A program made the translations under genes and the position numbers. Positions 45,059 to 54,079 of a DNA stretch of 64,000 nucleotides are shown one piece after another. The stretch is from NCBI GenBank assembly GCA_019748195.1, contig JAIEPW010000129.1:1-64000 (forward strand), read 5' to 3'. The notes below the pieces were generated by a model that ran no database searches, had not been told where the DNA came from, and was given only the letters and a program-made list of their open reading frames with translations. Each line of letters starts with the position of its first letter. Position 1 is the stretch's first letter. This DNA is from Bryobacteraceae bacterium (lineage in GTDB: Bacteria; Acidobacteriota; Terriglobia; Bryobacterales; Bryobacteraceae).

Positions 45059-46726
45059 GTGAAATACGCTGTGCTCGTTGTGCTGTCCTGTGGAGCTCTG
45101 GCGGCCCAACCCCAGGACCTGAGTTCCATTCTGGCCGCCGAACTGAACCGGAACTTCCAGGTCCTGAAGGAAAAGGGCGATCCGGCAGCCTACTACCTCG
45201 CTTACACGGTCACCGAGATCGAATCCGAAGTCGTCGCCGCCAACGCTGGTTCGCTGCAGTCCCAGAACCGGAATCACACCCGCCTTCTCGACGTGACCGT
45301 CCGGCTGGGCAGCCCGGAGCTTGACAACTACCGGTCCGTGCGGGGACAGCGCACCCAGTTCACCTCCGGCACCCAAATCGCCCTGGTCGATGATCCGGTC
45401 GCCATCCAGCGGCGTCTGTGGCTGGAGACCGATCGCGTCTACCGCGCCGCCTCCCAACGGCTGATGCAGGTGAAGACGGACGAAAAGATCAAGGCGGCCG
45501 TGGTTAGCACCGCGCCCGATTTTTCGGCGGAGCAGCCTGCTACGTTCGCCGCGCCTCCCGCCAGGCTGAAGTTCAACGCCGCCGAGTGGACCCAGCGCCT
45601 GCGCAAGCTCTCGCAGGAGTTCGCCAAGTATCCGTCGGTGCTCAATTCCGGACTGAACGTCACGGCCCAGCGCGAAACCAAGACCATGGTGAACACCGAG
45701 GGCACCAAGATCACGCATGGACGCCTGTTTTCCCGGGTCTCGATCTTCGCGCGCGCGAAAGCAGCCGACGGCATGGACCTGGTGACCACGCACAGCTTCG
45801 AGAGTGAAGATCCCTCCGGGCTGCCCAAGGATTCCGAGATCGCCGCCGGAATCGAGAAGGTGTCGACCGAACTCACCTCGATGCTGCGGGCCTCCCCGGT
45901 GGACCCGTTTGTGGGTCCGGCGATCCTGTCCGGGAGCGCCGCCGGAGTCTTCTTCCACGAAATCTTCGGACATCGCGTGGAGGGTCACCGGCAGAAGGAC
46001 GAGAGCGACGGCCAGACGTTCACCAAGAGCGTGGGCAAGCCGGTGCTGCCTGACTTCCTGTCCGTGATTTTCGATCCCACGCAGGCCAAGGCCGCCGGCA
46101 CGGATCTGTTCGGGGCGTATTCCTACGATGACGAAGGGGTGAAAGCGCGGCGCACGCCAGTGGTGGAAAACGGCGTACTGAAGGGATTTCTGATGTCGCG
46201 ATCGCCCATTCCCGCCTTTTCCAACTCGAACGGGCACGGGCGGCGGCAGCCCGGCGCGGAAGTGGTTGCGCGGCAGTCGAACCTGTTTGTGGAATCGAGG
46301 AAGACTGTGTCCGAAGCCCGGCTTCGCGAGATGCTCAAGGAGGAGATCAAGCGCCAGAACAAGCCCTGGGGGTTGTATTTCGCGCAGGTGACAGGAGGCT
46401 TCACCACCACGGGCCGCACCGGTCTGCAAGCTTTCACGGTGATTCCGCTGGTGGTGTATAAGGTTTTCCCCGACAACCGTCCGGATGAGATGGTTCGCGG
46501 GGTCGACATTGTCGGGACGCCGCTGGCGAGCTTCGCCAAGATCGTGGCCACCGGCGATCGGCCGGCGGTATTCAACGGGTACTGCGGCGCGGAATCGGGG
46601 AACGTGCCGGTTTCGGCGATCTCGCCCGCGGTGCTGGTTTCCGAGATCGAAGTGCAGCGCAAGCCCAGCCCGCAGGAAAGCCGGCCTTATCTTCCGCGGC
46701 CGGAAACGCAAGGGGGTGCGCAATGA
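45059..46726 (+). CDS. Exported TldD-like metalloprotease
   Basis: A 555-residue TldD/PmbA-family protein starting at GTG 45059. It has a signal peptide (YAVLVVLSCGALAAQ), which TldD of Escherichia coli lacks. The zinc motif HExxxH is intact: H300, E301 and H305 in FFHEIFGHRVEGHRQ. It is followed by family sequences such as SYDDEGVKARRTPVVENG, FLMSRSPIPAF and NSNGHGRRQPG. TldD acts with TldE in cleaving unfolded peptides, for example in microcin B17 and antitoxin processing. Here the partner is probably the next gene, which overlaps by 4 bp (ATGA) and lacks the zinc motif. Export suggests a periplasmic peptidase complex. Confidence 0.88.
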   Translation: MKYAVLVVLSCGALAAQPQDLSSILAAELNRNFQVLKEKGDPAAYYLAYTVTEIESEVVAANAGSLQSQNRNHTRLLDVTVRLGSPELDNYRSVRGQRTQFTSGTQIALVDDPVAIQRRLWLETDRVYRAASQRLMQVKTDEKIKAAVVSTAPDFSAEQPATFAAPPARLKFNAAEWTQRLRKLSQEFAKYPSVLNSGLNVTAQRETKTMVNTEGTKITHGRLFSRVSIFARAKAADGMDLVTTHSFESEDPSGLPKDSEIAAGIEKVSTELTSMLRASPVDPFVGPAILSGSAAGVFFHEIFGHRVEGHRQKDESDGQTFTKSVGKPVLPDFLSVIFDPTQAKAAGTDLFGAYSYDDEGVKARRTPVVENGVLKGFLMSRSPIPAFSNSNGHGRRQPGAEVVARQSNLFVESRKTVSEARLREMLKEEIKRQNKPWGLYFAQVTGGFTTTGRTGLQAFTVIPLVVYKVFPDNRPDEMVRGVDIVGTPLASFAKIVATGDRPAVFNGYCGAESGNVPVSAISPAVLVSEIEVQRKPSPQESRPYLPRPETQGGAQ

Positions 46727-48477
46727 GGCTGGCGATCTTGCTGTTCGCCTTCGTCGCCGCGGCCGCGGCCCAGCAGGCGGCGCCTCAGCCGGGCAGCGAC
46801 GATCCGGTGATCCGCGCGATGCGCGCCGAAGTGGAGCGCTCCAAGGGCCTGCGCGTCATCGACATCGATGTGCCCTATTTCATCCAGTACACGCTGAACG
46901 ACGCGAGCGGCTTTGGCGCGCAGGCCACGCTGGGGGCGCTGATTTCGTCCAACTCCACGCGATTCCGGCTGCCGAACGTCGAAGTCCGCGTGGGAAGCTA
47001 CGACTTCGATAACACGGGCCACGTTTTCTCCGGCCTCTCGCGATTGCCCCGGCTGGACCCGGAGCAGTGGCCGCTGGATGACAACGAAGCCTATCTGCGC
47101 AGTTGCCTATGGCTGGCGACGGACCGGGCTTACAAGGTCGCCCTCGAATCCATCTCCCGGAAGCGGGCGAGCCTGAAGAACCTGCCGCAGCAAAGCGAAC
47201 GTCTGCCGGATTTCCTGAAAGCGACGCCGGTGACATACTTCGAAAAACCGCCCGTCGTAAAGTACGATCCGGAGCAGTGGAAGAAACGGACCGCCGAGCT
47301 TTCGAGCGTGTTCCGCGCCTACCCCGAGATTCTTGCCTCCGGTGTCGAATCGCAGATTCTCACCGGCAAGACGTATCAGGTGAACAGCGAAGGCACGGCG
47401 CTGCGCACCAACGATTTGTTGAACTTCGTTCGCGCCCGGGCGGAAATCCTGGCGCCCGACGGGACGCTGCTGCGCGACGCCGTTTCGTTCCAGTCCCTGG
47501 TTCTCGATCAGTTGCCCTCGCAGGAGCGGATGCGGGAGGCGCTAGTCGCCATGGCGGAGGATTTGAAGGCACTGGCAAAGGCGCCGGTCGCGGAGCCTTA
47601 CACCGGACCCGTGCTGTTCGAACCGCGCGCCGCGGCGCAGTTGCTGGCGCAGTTGCTCGGCGACAACCTGCGTGTCCAGCAGCGTCCGGTGAGCGAGCCC
47701 AACCGCCCGGTTCCGATCATCCCCAGCGATCTGGAAGGCCGTCTGGGCGCGCGAATCCTGCCGGAATGGCTGGAGGTGATCGACGATCCGACGCTGCGGG
47801 AGTGGAACGGCAAGCCCGTCAGCGGATCCTACGAATACGACATGGAGGGCGTGCCCGCGCGGCGAGTGGCCGTGACCGAGAAGGGCGTCCTGAAGAACTT
47901 CCTGCTGACGCGCACGCCGGTGAAGGGCTTCTCCACGTCGAACGGCCACGCGCGTTTCCCCGGAGGGTTCGGGCAGTACGCCGCGGCGATTTCGAACCTG
48001 ATCATCGAGCCCGGCGAGTCTGCCCCGATGGGTGATCTGAAGAAGAAACTGATCGAAGCGGTCCAGACTCGCAGCAAGCCTTACGGCCTTCTGATTCGCA
48101 AGTTGGACTACCCATCCGGCGCGAGCCAAAACGAGCTGCGCAACCTGCTGACGGCCGCCGGGGGCGGGGTCCGGCCGGTGAGCCTGCCGCTGTACGTGTA
48201 CCGGGTTTATCCTGACGGCCGCGAGGAGCTCGTGCGGGGGTTGCGTTTCCGCGGGCTGACTTCCAAGGCTCTGAAGGACATCCTGGCCGCGTCGCGGGAG
48301 CGTGAAGTGTTCGAGTTCATCAACAACGTGGCGCCTTTCGCCGCAATGAGCGCCGGCGGATTCCTGGCTCCGGCCACGGTGATCTCACCCGGCCTGCTGA
48401 TCGACGACCTGGAACTCGACAAAGCGCAGGGCGAACTGCTGAAGACGCCCCTGGTCCCGCCGCCGTCGACCCATTAG
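46723..48477 (+). CDS. Exported TldE/PmbA-like partner without zinc motif
   Basis: A 584-residue TldD/PmbA-family protein with its own signal peptide (LAILLFAFVAAAAAQQ). It can be followed along the previous protein, for example EYDMEGVPARRVAVTEKG and LLTRTPVKGFSTSNGHARFP. At the position of the zinc motif it reads AAQLLAQLLGDNLRVQQ, so both histidines and the glutamate are gone. In TldD/TldE complexes TldD is catalytic and TldE is not. This matches a TldD/TldE heterodimer, made by coupled translation. Its stop overlaps the convergent methyltransferase gene by 4 bp (TTAG). Confidence 0.85.
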   Translation: MRLAILLFAFVAAAAAQQAAPQPGSDDPVIRAMRAEVERSKGLRVIDIDVPYFIQYTLNDASGFGAQATLGALISSNSTRFRLPNVEVRVGSYDFDNTGHVFSGLSRLPRLDPEQWPLDDNEAYLRSCLWLATDRAYKVALESISRKRASLKNLPQQSERLPDFLKATPVTYFEKPPVVKYDPEQWKKRTAELSSVFRAYPEILASGVESQILTGKTYQVNSEGTALRTNDLLNFVRARAEILAPDGTLLRDAVSFQSLVLDQLPSQERMREALVAMAEDLKALAKAPVAEPYTGPVLFEPRAAAQLLAQLLGDNLRVQQRPVSEPNRPVPIIPSDLEGRLGARILPEWLEVIDDPTLREWNGKPVSGSYEYDMEGVPARRVAVTEKGVLKNFLLTRTPVKGFSTSNGHARFPGGFGQYAAAISNLIIEPGESAPMGDLKKKLIEAVQTRSKPYGLLIRKLDYPSGASQNELRNLLTAAGGGVRPVSLPLYVYRVYPDGREELVRGLRFRGLTSKALKDILAASREREVFEFINNVAPFAAMSAGGFLAPATVISPGLLIDDLELDKAQGELLKTPLVPPPSTH

Positions 48478-49631
48478 TCCGGCATGCGCTGCAGGATCAA
48501 GCACTTCAGGTAGAGCGTTTCGGGAACTGTCAGAAGGATGGGGTGATCCCGCGCCTGAGCGCGGCGCTCCAGCACGCGCAGCGTGACGCCCGCGTCGAGG
48601 GCCGCCTCGGCCACCACCCGCAGCAGCGCGGACTCACTCATGTGATGGGAGCAGGAGCAGGTGATCAGGATGCCGCCCCGGCTCAGGTGCTTCAAAGCTC
48701 GCAGGTTGATTTCCTTGTAGCCGCGCACCGCGCCTTCCAGCGCGCCGCGCGACTTGGCGAAAGCCGGCGGGTCCAGCACGATGCAATCGAAGGAACGGTC
48801 CAGGCCGGAGAAGTAGTCGAACACGTCCGCCTGGCGGAACTCGATGTTCCCGATCCCGTTCCGGCCTGCATTCGCCCGGGCGGTGTCGAGCGCGGCTTCG
48901 GAGCTGTCCACCGCCGTGACGAGATCCGCGCCGCGAGCCATATGCAGCGCGAATCCGCCGGTGGACGTGAAGCAGTCGAGCACGCGGCCGCGAGCCCAAC
49001 GGGCCGCGGCTACGTAATTCTCGCGCTGGTCCAGGTAGACACCCGTCTTTTGGCCGTGCAGCAGATCGGCCTCCAGGTCCAAGCCGTTCATGCGAATCGC
49101 GGTTCGCCCGGCGGCTTGGCCGGATATCGTTTTCACCTCTAACGGCAGGTCTTCCTTCCGCCTGACCGGCGCGTCGTTCCGCAGCACAATCGCGCCGGGG
49201 GCGAACAGTTCTTCCAAGCAGGAGGCGATCTCGCCGGCGGCCGCATCCATGCCCTGATTCAACGCCTGCATCACGAGGTATTCGCCGTAGCGGTCGACGA
49301 TGAGACCGGGCAGCAGGTCGGCTTCGGCGTGAACCAGGCGGTAGCTGTCGGCATCGCGGACCACGGCGCGGCGGTGCGCCTCGGCGTCCCTAAGCCGCCG
49401 CAGCCAGAACTCGCGGTCCACCGTGATCGCCTGCCGCGACAACATGCGCAGCGTGATCTCCGAGCACGAGCTGTAATGCGCGGTCCCCAGCATGCGCCCC
49501 CGCGGGTCCGCGACTTGAACCGCGGCGCCTCGCGAAGCGCCGCCGCGATCCAGGACATCGCTCGCGAAAATCCAGGGATGGCCGGAGAGGACGCGATCCG
49601 CTCCCTTGCGGGTAATTCGAATGGTGTTCAA
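48474..49631 (-). CDS. RlmI-like class I rRNA methyltransferase (PUA domain)
   Basis: A 385-residue SAM-dependent enzyme related to RlmI, which makes m5C1962 in 23S rRNA. The N-terminal PUA domain (about 1-75) starts MNTIRITRKGADRVLSGHPWI. The EEHE-like linker follows. The methyltransferase domain has VLDCFTSTGGFALHMARGAD near 222-241 for SAM and IVLDPPAFAKSRG near 289-301. ILITCSCSHHMSESALL near 330-346 includes the catalytic Cys. Length and domain order are normal. The target base is inferred from family members. It is alone on the minus strand, convergent with the TldE-like gene. Confidence 0.9.
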   Translation of the reverse strand: MNTIRITRKGADRVLSGHPWIFASDVLDRGGASRGAAVQVADPRGRMLGTAHYSSCSEITLRMLSRQAITVDREFWLRRLRDAEAHRRAVVRDADSYRLVHAEADLLPGLIVDRYGEYLVMQALNQGMDAAAGEIASCLEELFAPGAIVLRNDAPVRRKEDLPLEVKTISGQAAGRTAIRMNGLDLEADLLHGQKTGVYLDQRENYVAAARWARGRVLDCFTSTGGFALHMARGADLVTAVDSSEAALDTARANAGRNGIGNIEFRQADVFDYFSGLDRSFDCIVLDPPAFAKSRGALEGAVRGYKEINLRALKHLSRGGILITCSCSHHMSESALLRVVAEAALDAGVTLRVLERRAQARDHPILLTVPETLYLKCLILQRMPD

Positions 49632-49770
49632 CTCTCACAGCGTAGCGCGGCGCGCCTCTCGCACATGCAAGGCGAGAGGGTAAACGTCGATCCGCGGGAA
49701 ACGCCGGTGAAACACTAGGCCGCAACTGCGGCGCTCCCGCAGGATCAACGGGCTTCGTTGTCTTGCGCTT

Positions 49771-50484
49771 CTATGCCGCGCCGGGCATCCACACCAGGAT
49801 CTCATCCACCGGCTGAAAGCCCAGCTTCTGCGCCAGGCGCAGGGATGCGATATTCGATTCCAGCGCTCCCCAGACGGGTTCCTTGCCGCGGCGCCTCATC
49901 TCCCGGATCATCCACGAGACACAGGCTGAGCCGTATCCCTGGCCGCGGTATGGCTGCAGCGTGTCGATGGAGATATCCCATAAGGTTTCCGTCTCGATGG
50001 CGTAGCAGAAGGAAACCGGGTCGCCGCCGCGGAACGTTGCCGCCATCGGCGCGTGGCGGATCACGGTGCGGAGTTCTTGCAGCAAGTCCGGCGGCGCCTC
50101 GTGAAACGATGCCAGGTCGCGGGCGTCGATCAGGCGGGTTTCGAAGCTTCCGGGAACCGGCAGCTCGCAGGGAAGGGTGAAGAGCAGCGCCCGCTCCGGC
50201 TCCCAGCCGGGGATTTCGATGGCGGTATCGGCGGCGGTGAGGATTGAGCCACCCAGTTCGTCCACGATGCGGGACAGGCGGCGGATCACGTCCGGTCCGG
50301 GATCGCCGGCGATTCCGGCATGCCGGTTGGCGCGGCTGAGCGCGGCCCATCCCTGCTGGATGCCGCGTTCGCCCGTAAGCACCTCGGCGCGCCCGCCGAG
50401 GAGCATGGACCGCGTCTCCACCCAACGTGGGATGTCGGGAAGCGTGGCGGCAAGCGAGTGCTCGAAGCTGGGCGCCGGGCTCAT
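49771..50484 (-). CDS. GNAT-family N-acetyltransferase
   Basis: A 237-residue protein, with ATG 50482-50484 as start because AGAGGG lies 6 bases upstream. The GNAT acetyl-CoA-binding motif A reads DISIDTLQPYRGQGYGSACV near 165-184, and VWGALESNIASLRLAQKLGF near 202-221 is the following helix region. The first 130 residues are an extra N-terminal domain, helical, without recognised motifs. Substrate is unknown: GNAT enzymes acetylate amines of proteins or small molecules. It has no operon partner and is divergent from the membrane protein gene at 50584. Confidence 0.85.
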   Translation of the reverse strand: MSPAPSFEHSLAATLPDIPRWVETRSMLLGGRAEVLTGERGIQQGWAALSRANRHAGIAGDPGPDVIRRLSRIVDELGGSILTAADTAIEIPGWEPERALLFTLPCELPVPGSFETRLIDARDLASFHEAPPDLLQELRTVIRHAPMAATFRGGDPVSFCYAIETETLWDISIDTLQPYRGQGYGSACVSWMIREMRRRGKEPVWGALESNIASLRLAQKLGFQPVDEILVWMPGAA

Positions 50485-50583
50485 GGTTCCCTCTGCCATC
50501 CTAACGGATTGAGGCGCGGAACCGTGGCTTTGTATCAAAAAGTTCTTGTCAAACTACCCGCGCGCGGTCATAATGGAAGTCCT

Positions 50584-51198
50584 GTGGGATCTGTTCGCCC
50601 AATCCGTTCCGCCCCGGCCGAGCCGGTGAGCCTTAGCGATCATGCGTTAGACAACCTGCGCTACATCCGGGAAACGATGGAGCGGGCGGGCGCTTTTACC
50701 GCGGTTCCCGGCTGGGGCGGCGTGGTGGTGGGCGTCACCGCGATTGCCGCCGCCTGGATCGCCAACCGGCAGGTTTCCCCGGAGGCTTGGCTGGCGGTGT
50801 GGCTGGCGGAGGGTTTGATCGCGGTAAGTCTAGGCTTGGCAGCGATTTACCGGAAGGCGAGAAGCGTCGGCACACCCTTGTGGACGCACGCGGCGCGCAA
50901 GTTCGCTTTCGGATTCGTGCCGCCCTTTCTGGGCGGCGCGCTGGTCACGGCCGCGCTGTATGTGCACGGGGCGCACAGCCTGATTCCCGGCATGTGGTTG
51001 CTGCTGTACGGAATCGGAGTTGTCGCCGGCGGCACGTTCTCGGTGCGCGTGGTTCCGGTGATGGGCGCCTGCTTCATCCTGGCGGGCGCCGTGGTCCTGT
51101 TCCTGCCCCTGACGCGCGCCGACCTCTGGCTCGGGCTCGCGTTCGGCGGGCTGCACATCGTATTCGGGACGTTGATTGCGAGGAAGTATGGCGGTTAA
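50584..51198 (+). CDS. Multi-spanning membrane protein of unknown function
   Basis: A 204-residue protein starting at GTG 50584 (GGAAGT about 6 bases upstream). After a polar N-terminus (LSDHALDNLRYIRETMERAG) six hydrophobic segments are expected, beginning VPGWGGVVVGVTAIAAAWIA and ending LGLAFGGLHIVFGTLIA. No catalytic motif is visible. Its 3' end overlaps the winged-helix regulator by 11 bp, so the two are translationally linked. Similar gene pairs, a small membrane protein with a PadR/HTH_34-like regulator, are common in Acidobacteria. The role is unknown. Confidence 0.8.
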   Translation: MGSVRPIRSAPAEPVSLSDHALDNLRYIRETMERAGAFTAVPGWGGVVVGVTAIAAAWIANRQVSPEAWLAVWLAEGLIAVSLGLAAIYRKARSVGTPLWTHAARKFAFGFVPPFLGGALVTAALYVHGAHSLIPGMWLLLYGIGVVAGGTFSVRVVPVMGACFILAGAVVLFLPLTRADLWLGLAFGGLHIVFGTLIARKYGG

Positions 51199-51553
51199 GA
51201 ACGCAGCTTTGGCGGCGCGTCAGGACAAACACGCGAAGCCCGCTCTGGTTTCCGACCAGGGTCTGCCCGAACTCGACCGGCTGATCCATGAACGCATGCG
51301 CCTGGGGATCATCAGCGCGCTGGCCGCAAACGATTCGCTTTCCTTCAACGACCTCAAGAAGCTGCTGCAAACCACCGACGGAAACCTCAGCGTGCATGCC
51401 CGCAAGCTGGAGGAAGCCGAGTATGTCTCCTGCAGCAAGAGCTTCGAAGGGCGTATGCCCAAAACCGAATACCGGCTGACCGTGAAAGGCCGGCGGGCGC
51501 TGGAGAAATACCTGGATCACATGGAAGCCTTGATCCGGACCATGCGCAAGTAG
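51188..51553 (+). CDS. Winged-helix transcriptional regulator (HTH_34/MarR-like)
   Basis: A 121-residue DNA-binding protein. ATG 51188 is preceded by AGGAAG. The helix-turn-helix is LSFNDLKKLLQTTDGNLSVH followed by ARKLEEAEYVSCSKSFEGR, and the wing is MPKTEYRLTVKGRRALEKYL. This is the HTH_34 (winged-helix, MarR/ArsR-related) pattern seen in small regulators that act as dimers. There is no effector domain. It starts inside the end of the membrane-protein gene, so the regulator may control its own operon. Confidence 0.87.
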   Translation: MAVKNAALAARQDKHAKPALVSDQGLPELDRLIHERMRLGIISALAANDSLSFNDLKKLLQTTDGNLSVHARKLEEAEYVSCSKSFEGRMPKTEYRLTVKGRRALEKYLDHMEALIRTMRK

Positions 51554-51601
51554 GCCGCGTCCTGCCTGCAAAGTCCGGTCTCCGGCGCGCGTCTTGACTT
51601 T

Positions 51602-52273
51602 ATGAAACCAAGTACATTGCCTCACGTAGCTATTATTATGGACGGCAACGGACGCTGGGCCGAAAAGCGCGGCCTGCCCCGCCTGGCCGGACATCGCCGC
51701 GGCGCGGACGCCCTGCGCAAGGTGGTGGAGGCGGCCGCCGACCTCGGCGTGGGAACGCTCACCTTGTATGCGTTCTCTTGCGACAACTGGCGGCGCCCGG
51801 CGGAGGAAGTGGCGGGGCTGATGCGGTTGTTTCATCGCTACCTGTTGCGCGAAACGGCGCGGTGCGTCGAAAGCGGCGTGCGCCTCAGCATCATCGGGCG
51901 CCGGGACCGGCTGCCGGCGCATGTGGTGGAAGTGATGGAGCGGGCGGAGGCGATCACCCGCGCGGGAACGCGGCTGCACCTGCGTCTGGCAATCGACTAC
52001 TCGTCGCGGGACGCGATCCTGCGCGCGGCGCGGGAGGCGCCTCCGACGCGCGCCGGGTTCTCGCAGGCGCTGGGGCCGGATGTCGACCTGCTGATTCGCA
52101 CCAGCGGCGAACAGCGGTTAAGCGATTACCTGCTGTGGGAATGCGCCTACGCCGAGATGCACTTCACGCCGGTTTTGTGGCCGGACTTCGGGCGGGAGCA
52201 TCTCACGGAAGCGCTGAGTGATTTCTCGCGCCGCGACCGGCGTTTCGGCAGCGTTCCCGCGCTCGCCGGGTGA
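51602..52273 (+). CDS. uppS: Isoprenyl (undecaprenyl) diphosphate synthase
   Basis: A 223-residue cis-prenyltransferase that builds the C55 lipid carrier of peptidoglycan synthesis from farnesyl diphosphate. The catalytic motif is [16 protein letters not shown] near 9-24. GAD and [20 protein letters not shown] follow, then [20 protein letters not shown] and [15 protein letters not shown] near 165-199. The protein is about 25 residues shorter than UppS of E. coli, mainly at the termini. It starts 48 bp after the regulator gene and no cdsA or dxr gene follows. Confidence 0.92.
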   Translation: MKPSTLPHVAIIMDGNGRWAEKRGLPRLAGHRRGADALRKVVEAAADLGVGTLTLYAFSCDNWRRPAEEVAGLMRLFHRYLLRETARCVESGVRLSIIGRRDRLPAHVVEVMERAEAITRAGTRLHLRLAIDYSSRDAILRAAREAPPTRAGFSQALGPDVDLLIRTSGEQRLSDYLLWECAYAEMHFTPVLWPDFGREHLTEALSDFSRRDRRFGSVPALAG

Positions 52274-52350
52274 CCGTTTCGCCGGGTGTTCGTTATCCCC
52301 GGGACAATGCCTCCGAGGAAGATCTGTAGAGACAAAGGCGAGCGCTCACT

Positions 52351-52362
52351 GTACTAAAGTAC
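52351..52362. promoter_or_regulatory. Dyad immediately upstream of the gene at 52363
   Basis: GTACTAAAGTAC, two 5-base arms around AA, ends at the base before the GTG start. It may be an operator or lie in the promoter's -10 region. No ribosome site is clear. Confidence 0.3.
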
Positions 52363-52812
52363 GTGGGACTTCTCGTACGCATTCTCCTGCTGATCGCGGC
52401 CGCGGGCTGCCCGGCCGCCGCCGCCCGGGCGGAGCACATGGGAGGAACCGTCAGCGACATTGTTCCCGGCGATTCCGGGTCCCTGGATGTCGCCGACCAG
52501 CAGTATCTCGTGTTCTTTTCCGGAAAGAAGCAGTGGCGCGTGGACTACCAGCAGATCCGCGTCATCGAATACGGCCAAAAGGTGGATCGCCGGCTGCTGC
52601 TGGGCGCGCTGATCTCGCCGATGTTTCTGTTGAGCAAGTCCCGGCGTCATTTCCTGACCCTGGGCTTTCACGATGAGCGGGGGCGGGACCAGGCGATTGT
52701 GTTCCGGGTGTCGAAGGACGATATCCGGGCGCTGCTGGTGTCCCTGGAAACGCGCACCGGCCGCCGCGTGGAGTTTCAGGACGAGGAGGCTCGCAAGGCG
52801 GGGAAAGGATAA
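52363..52812 (+). CDS. Small exported protein of unknown function
   Basis: A 149-residue protein with signal peptide (LLVRILLLIAAAGCPAAAARA). I do not recognise the mature part. It is beta-rich (GTVSDIVPGDSGSLDVADQQY, LVFFSGKKQWRVDYQQIRVIEYGQ) and then has SPMFLLSKSRRHFLTLGFHD, which resembles a membrane-adjacent strand pair. The middle may be a PH-like domain. The gene following starts 3 bp after its stop and encodes another exported protein, so they form an operon. GTG 52363 is the likely start; an ATG at 52438 would remove the signal. Confidence 0.65.
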   Translation: MGLLVRILLLIAAAGCPAAAARAEHMGGTVSDIVPGDSGSLDVADQQYLVFFSGKKQWRVDYQQIRVIEYGQKVDRRLLLGALISPMFLLSKSRRHFLTLGFHDERGRDQAIVFRVSKDDIRALLVSLETRTGRRVEFQDEEARKAGKG

Positions 52813-52815
52813 CGG

Positions 52816-53358
52816 ATGACCCTTCTGATGCCGTTGCTGTTCTTGCTCGCGGATGAGAGTGCGCGGCCTCCGTCGCGGCAACTGCTCACCGTGCAGCGAG
52901 TTTACGTGGACAAGCTGACGGGGGGGGAAACCGCGGCGCAGATCCGGGAATTGATCATCGCGGCCCTGGAAAACACGAAGCTGTTCGTGGTCACGGAAAA
53001 CCAGGAACGCGCGGACGCCGTGCTGCGCGGCGGCGCCGAGGACCTGGTTTTCACGGACCAGTTCCAGTCCCAGGAATCGGTATCGACGGGCACGGGCATC
53101 GGGCTGGCTGGACGGACGCCGCGTGCCGGCAGCCGTTTGGGAACCCTGCGGGTCGGCGTTGGCGAGAACGAGACTTACAACATCCGGGAACGAAAGCACG
53201 AAGCCACCGCCACGGTCCGGCTGGTGAACCGTGACGGTGACGTAATCTGGTCCACCACGCAGGAGAGTACGGGCGGCAAGTTCCGCGGCGCTTCCGCCGA
53301 TGTAGCCGACAAGATCGCGAAACAGTTGCAGGCGGAGTTCGAGAAGTTGCGCCGCTAG
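52816..53358 (+). CDS. Exported protein, LptE/CsgG-like beta pattern
   Basis: A 180-residue protein with a short hydrophobic start (LLMPLLFLLADES). The mature protein reads RVYVDKLTGGETAAQIREL, LIIAALENTKLFVVTENQER, ADAVLRGGAEDLVF and ATVRLVNRDGDVIWSTTQES, ending SADVADKIAKQLQAEFEKL. This alternation of helices and strands is seen in CsgG-, DUF4136- and LptE-like periplasmic proteins whose role is in outer-membrane assembly or secretion. I cannot name a family with certainty. The gene is coupled to the previous one by a 3-bp gap. Confidence 0.7.
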   Translation: MTLLMPLLFLLADESARPPSRQLLTVQRVYVDKLTGGETAAQIRELIIAALENTKLFVVTENQERADAVLRGGAEDLVFTDQFQSQESVSTGTGIGLAGRTPRAGSRLGTLRVGVGENETYNIRERKHEATATVRLVNRDGDVIWSTTQESTGGKFRGASADVADKIAKQLQAEFEKLRR

Positions 53359-53361
53359 CGC

Positions 53362-53985
53362 CTACTTCATCGGATGCGGCGTTACCCCGGCTTCCAGCGG
53401 GACGCCGATCGCGTTCAGGTACCAGCTCACCAGGTTGTACTGGCCGACGGTTACCACGACATCCATGAGTTGGTTGTCGTTATACCGCGACTTCAGCACG
53501 CCCCAGACCGCCTCATCGATCGAGGCGCGATCATGAAGCTGGTCAGCGGCCCGCAGCAGCGCCCGGTCGAACCCGCTCCAGCGCGGATCGCCGGGCCCGG
53601 CCTGGATCTGACGGATCTCGGCGTCCGTGAGGCCCGCGGCCTTGCCCACGCGAACGTGTTGCGTGAACTCATACACGGACTGGTTCAGCCACCCGATGCG
53701 CAGAATGAGGATTTCGCGATCGCGCGGCGGGAGGGTCGAGTTGCGCAGGACATAGGTCCCCAGGGGCAGCCAGGCGGCGGCGAGTTTCGGATTCGCAGCC
53801 CAGGTGCGGACCACGTTCAGGCGCGCGGAAGCAGGGTCCAGGCCATCCAGAAGCCGCTTCTGCTCGGGAGTTTCGCTCCCGGCGGCCACCGGCGGGACGC
53901 GCGGTTGTGAGGGAATCGCGACTTGGGTCCTGAATCCGGAACAGGCGCAGAGAATCGCCGCGAACGACGCCAGCAAGAGACGCAT
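53362..53985 (-). CDS. Lipoprotein of the carboxymuconolactone decarboxylase (AhpD-like) family
   Basis: A 207-residue protein. ATG 53983-53985 was chosen because LLLASFAAILCACSG is a lipoprotein signal with lipobox ILCAC. The mature part has LPPRDREILILRIGWLNQSV, YEFTQHVRVGKAAGLTDAEI and FDRALLRAADQLHD, as in carboxymuconolactone decarboxylase-like and AhpD-like proteins. The family usually has a CxxC pair in the second segment; here there is none (SVYEFTQH), so the thiol peroxidase role is unlikely. It stands alone and converges on the preceding gene. Function is unknown. Confidence 0.8.
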   Translation of the reverse strand: MRLLLASFAAILCACSGFRTQVAIPSQPRVPPVAAGSETPEQKRLLDGLDPASARLNVVRTWAANPKLAAAWLPLGTYVLRNSTLPPRDREILILRIGWLNQSVYEFTQHVRVGKAAGLTDAEIRQIQAGPGDPRWSGFDRALLRAADQLHDRASIDEAVWGVLKSRYNDNQLMDVVVTVGQYNLVSWYLNAIGVPLEAGVTPHPMK

Positions 53986-54079
53986 TGCTCGAATGTAACG
54001 CGATCGGCCAAAGGAAAACCGCGCCGGTCCGTTGCCGGAACCGGCGCGCGCGGAAGCACGGAGGGTTGCCCCGCGAACT

